This document shows positions 4,592-5,788 of a stretch of 5,788 nt of DNA, piece by piece. The stretch is from Stenotrophomonas sp. (GTDB lineage: Bacteria; Pseudomonadota; Gammaproteobacteria; Xanthomonadales; Xanthomonadaceae), in contig DOKO01000008.1 in NCBI GenBank assembly GCA_003510825.1, positions 4,427-10,214 on the forward strand, written 5' to 3'. A program made the translations under genes and the position numbers. Each line of letters starts with the position of its first letter. Within the stretch, counting starts at the first letter, position 1. A model generated the notes under the pieces. It did not search any database and was not told where the DNA came from. It worked only from the letters and a program-made list of their open reading frames with translations.

Positions 4592-5212
4592 ATGCCCGAC
4601 ACCTTCCACAGCTACCGTCCCGCCGACGGCCACCGCCTGCCGCACGACCCGTTCAACGCCATCATCGGGCCGCGCCCGATCGGCTGGATCTCCAGCTGCG
4701 CCGCCGACGGCGCCCTGAACCTGGCGCCGTACAGCTTCTTCAACGCCTTCAACTACACCCCGCCGATCATCGGTTTCTCCAGCCAGGGGCGGAAAGACTC
4801 GCTGCACAACATCGAGGCCACCGGCGAATTCGTCTGGAACCTGGCCACGTTCGACCTGGCCGAGGCGATGAACGAAAGCTGCCGCGCGGTCGGGCCGGAG
4901 GTCGATGAGTTCAGCCTGGCCGGACTGACGCCGCTGGCGTCCACCCAGGTGCGCCCGCCGCGCGTGGCACAGAGCCCGGTCAGCATGGAATGCCGCTGCA
5001 CCCAGATCGTGCGCCTGCGCGATGCCGCCGGCCAGGACACCAACGGCTGGCTGGTGCTGGGCGAAGTGGTGGCGGTGCATATCGATGCGCGGCTGCTGGT
5101 CGATGGCATTTACGACACCGCTGCAGCCGACCCGATCCTGCGCGGTGGCGGCCCGGCCGATTATTTCCGGGTCAGCGCGGAACAGCGCTTCCGCATGTTC
5201 CGCCCGGCCTGA
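4592..5212 (+). CDS. flavin reductase family protein (FMN-binding split barrel)
   Basis: This 206-residue cytoplasmic protein belongs to the flavin reductase-like (PF01613) group. Visible landmarks are IIGPRPIGWISS (24-35) with the first strand, NLAPYSFFNAFNYTPPIIGFSS (43-64), the KDSLHNIEATGEFVWNL block (68-84) typical of the FMN site, the late strand GEVVAVHID (157-165), and the C-terminal PILRGGGPADYFRV (181-194). Members bind FMN and either reduce free flavin with NAD(P)H for a partner oxygenase or work as stand-alone FMN oxidoreductases; the substrate is not evident. Length is normal. The start ATG has only a weak GGA 11 nt upstream but is followed at once by conserved sequence. A possible -10 GATAAT lies at 4536-4541 without a good -35. 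No partner oxygenase is in the window; the convergent permease ends 3 nt after its stop. Confidence 0.92.
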   Translation: MPDTFHSYRPADGHRLPHDPFNAIIGPRPIGWISSCAADGALNLAPYSFFNAFNYTPPIIGFSSQGRKDSLHNIEATGEFVWNLATFDLAEAMNESCRAVGPEVDEFSLAGLTPLASTQVRPPRVAQSPVSMECRCTQIVRLRDAAGQDTNGWLVLGEVVAVHIDARLLVDGIYDTAAADPILRGGGPADYFRVSAEQRFRMFRPA

Positions 5213-5215
5213 GCC

Positions 5216-5788
5216 TCAACGCGACAGCAGCACCGGCAGCGCCGAGCACAGCAGGGCGATGCCGGAGGCGGTCAGCAGGCCCAGCACGATCTGCCGGAAG
5301 CGCGCTTCACTGATGCCGATGTACAGGCGCGCGCCCAGCAGGGTCGGCACCAGCATGGCCGGGGCCACGATGGCGAAGTACGGCAGCATCTGCCGGGTGA
5401 TCATGCCGTTGCCGACATAGGTGGCCATGGTCACCGCCAGCATGGCCAGGTTGAAGTTCTGGATGACCGCGCGCTGCTCGTCCTTGGCGAAGCCGCGCAG
5501 CGTGCTCCACAGCGTCGGCACCGGCCCGGCGAAGCCACCGATGCCACTGAGCACGCCGCCGGCCATGCCGGCCACGGCGTCGCCGATGCGGCCACCCACT
5601 GTGATCGGCGGCAGCCTGCGCACCATCAGCATCACCGGGCACCACACCGCCAGAAACCCACCCAGCAAGGCCTTGAACCAGGCCATGTCCAGCTGCGGCA
5701 GCACCAGCACGCCCAGCGGAATGCCAGCCAGGCCACCCAGCACGAACGGCAGCAGCAGGCGCAGGTTGAAGCCGCGGCGCACGGTGAA
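5216..5788 (-). CDS. TSUP (TauE/SafE) family permease, N-terminus outside window
   Basis: The frame runs from the window edge to TGA at 5218-5216, giving the last 190 residues of a protein usually about 250 long. The true start lies beyond 5788; the GTG at 5782 is internal because the frame stays open upstream and the family needs an N-terminal half. About six membrane segments are visible near visible residues 10-30, 36-56, 69-90, 110-128, 134-152 and 167-188. The second-repeat signature GxLSGIGGFAGPVPTLW (79-94) followed by KDEQRAVIQNFN (102-113) is typical of PF01925. The family exports or takes up sulfur-containing and organic anions such as sulfite, sulfoacetate or taurine; the substrate here is unknown. 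It is convergent with the flavin reductase gene, with 3 nt between the stops and no terminator in the gap. Confidence 0.92.
   Translation of the reverse strand, partial: FTVRRGFNLRLLLPFVLGGLAGIPLGVLVLPQLDMAWFKALLGGFLAVWCPVMLMVRRLPPITVGGRIGDAVAGMAGGVLSGIGGFAGPVPTLWSTLRGFAKDEQRAVIQNFNLAMLAVTMATYVGNGMITRQMLPYFAIVAPAMLVPTLLGARLYIGISEARFRQIVLGLLTASGIALLCSALPVLLSR

Noticed and set aside
1..5788. CRISPR array
   Set aside because: No regularly spaced direct repeats were seen; the only long exact direct repeat noticed is the att pair.

Overview
The window looks like chromosomal DNA of a high-GC gammaproteobacterium of the Xanthomonadaceae, most likely Stenotrophomonas. Reasons: GC-rich third codon positions in the outer genes, a tRNA-Pro(UGG)/tRNA-Arg(UCU) pair, a short GTAG-headed palindrome of the type abundant in Stenotrophomonas maltophilia (4556-4577), and an integrase remnant resembling those of Xanthomonas/Stenotrophomonas elements. 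The assignment rests on pattern recognition, not on a search.

Layout. Positions 1-200 hold a possible C-terminal tail of an upstream gene (stop at 72-74), a hairpin, and about 100 bases with nothing recognisable. A minus-strand gene at 201-929 encodes a membrane-anchored, beta-rich protein of unknown function. From 1059 to 3347 lies a small integrated element or island remnant, bounded by a perfect 22-bp direct repeat whose right copy is the 3' end of the tRNA-Arg gene. Inside it are, on the plus strand, a gene tail, an excisionase-like gene cut short by a deletion, and a tyrosine recombinase that has lost its N-terminal half and carries a frameshift. On the minus strand is an intact two-gene unit: a 299-residue protein of unknown family followed 7 nt later by a 146-residue HEPN-domain protein with an R-X6-H putative RNase motif. 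The minus-strand pair is visibly lower in GC than its surroundings (one 60-base line at 2461 has 32 G/C, one at 4141 has 42).

Right of the element are tRNA-Arg(UCU) and tRNA-Pro(UGG) on the minus strand with a good sigma70-type promoter (3557-3586). Then come a plus-strand Bax inhibitor-1/YccA-family membrane protein with a strong terminator, a plus-strand flavin reductase-like FMN protein preceded by the GTAG palindrome, and the convergent, window-truncated C-terminal part of a TSUP (TauE/SafE) permease.

How it works together: insertion at the tRNA 3' end regenerated an intact tRNA and appears to have moved a hairpin that originally followed the tRNA to 1041-1056, on the far side of the element. 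The 299-aa/HEPN pair now begins 25 nt after the mature tRNA end in the same orientation with no room for its own promoter, so read-through from the tRNA promoter is its likely source of transcription. The decayed recombinase suggests the element can no longer move by itself, while the HEPN pair has kept its frames. This pair, possibly a toxin-antitoxin or anti-phage module with a partner family I do not recognise, is the most interesting content of the window.
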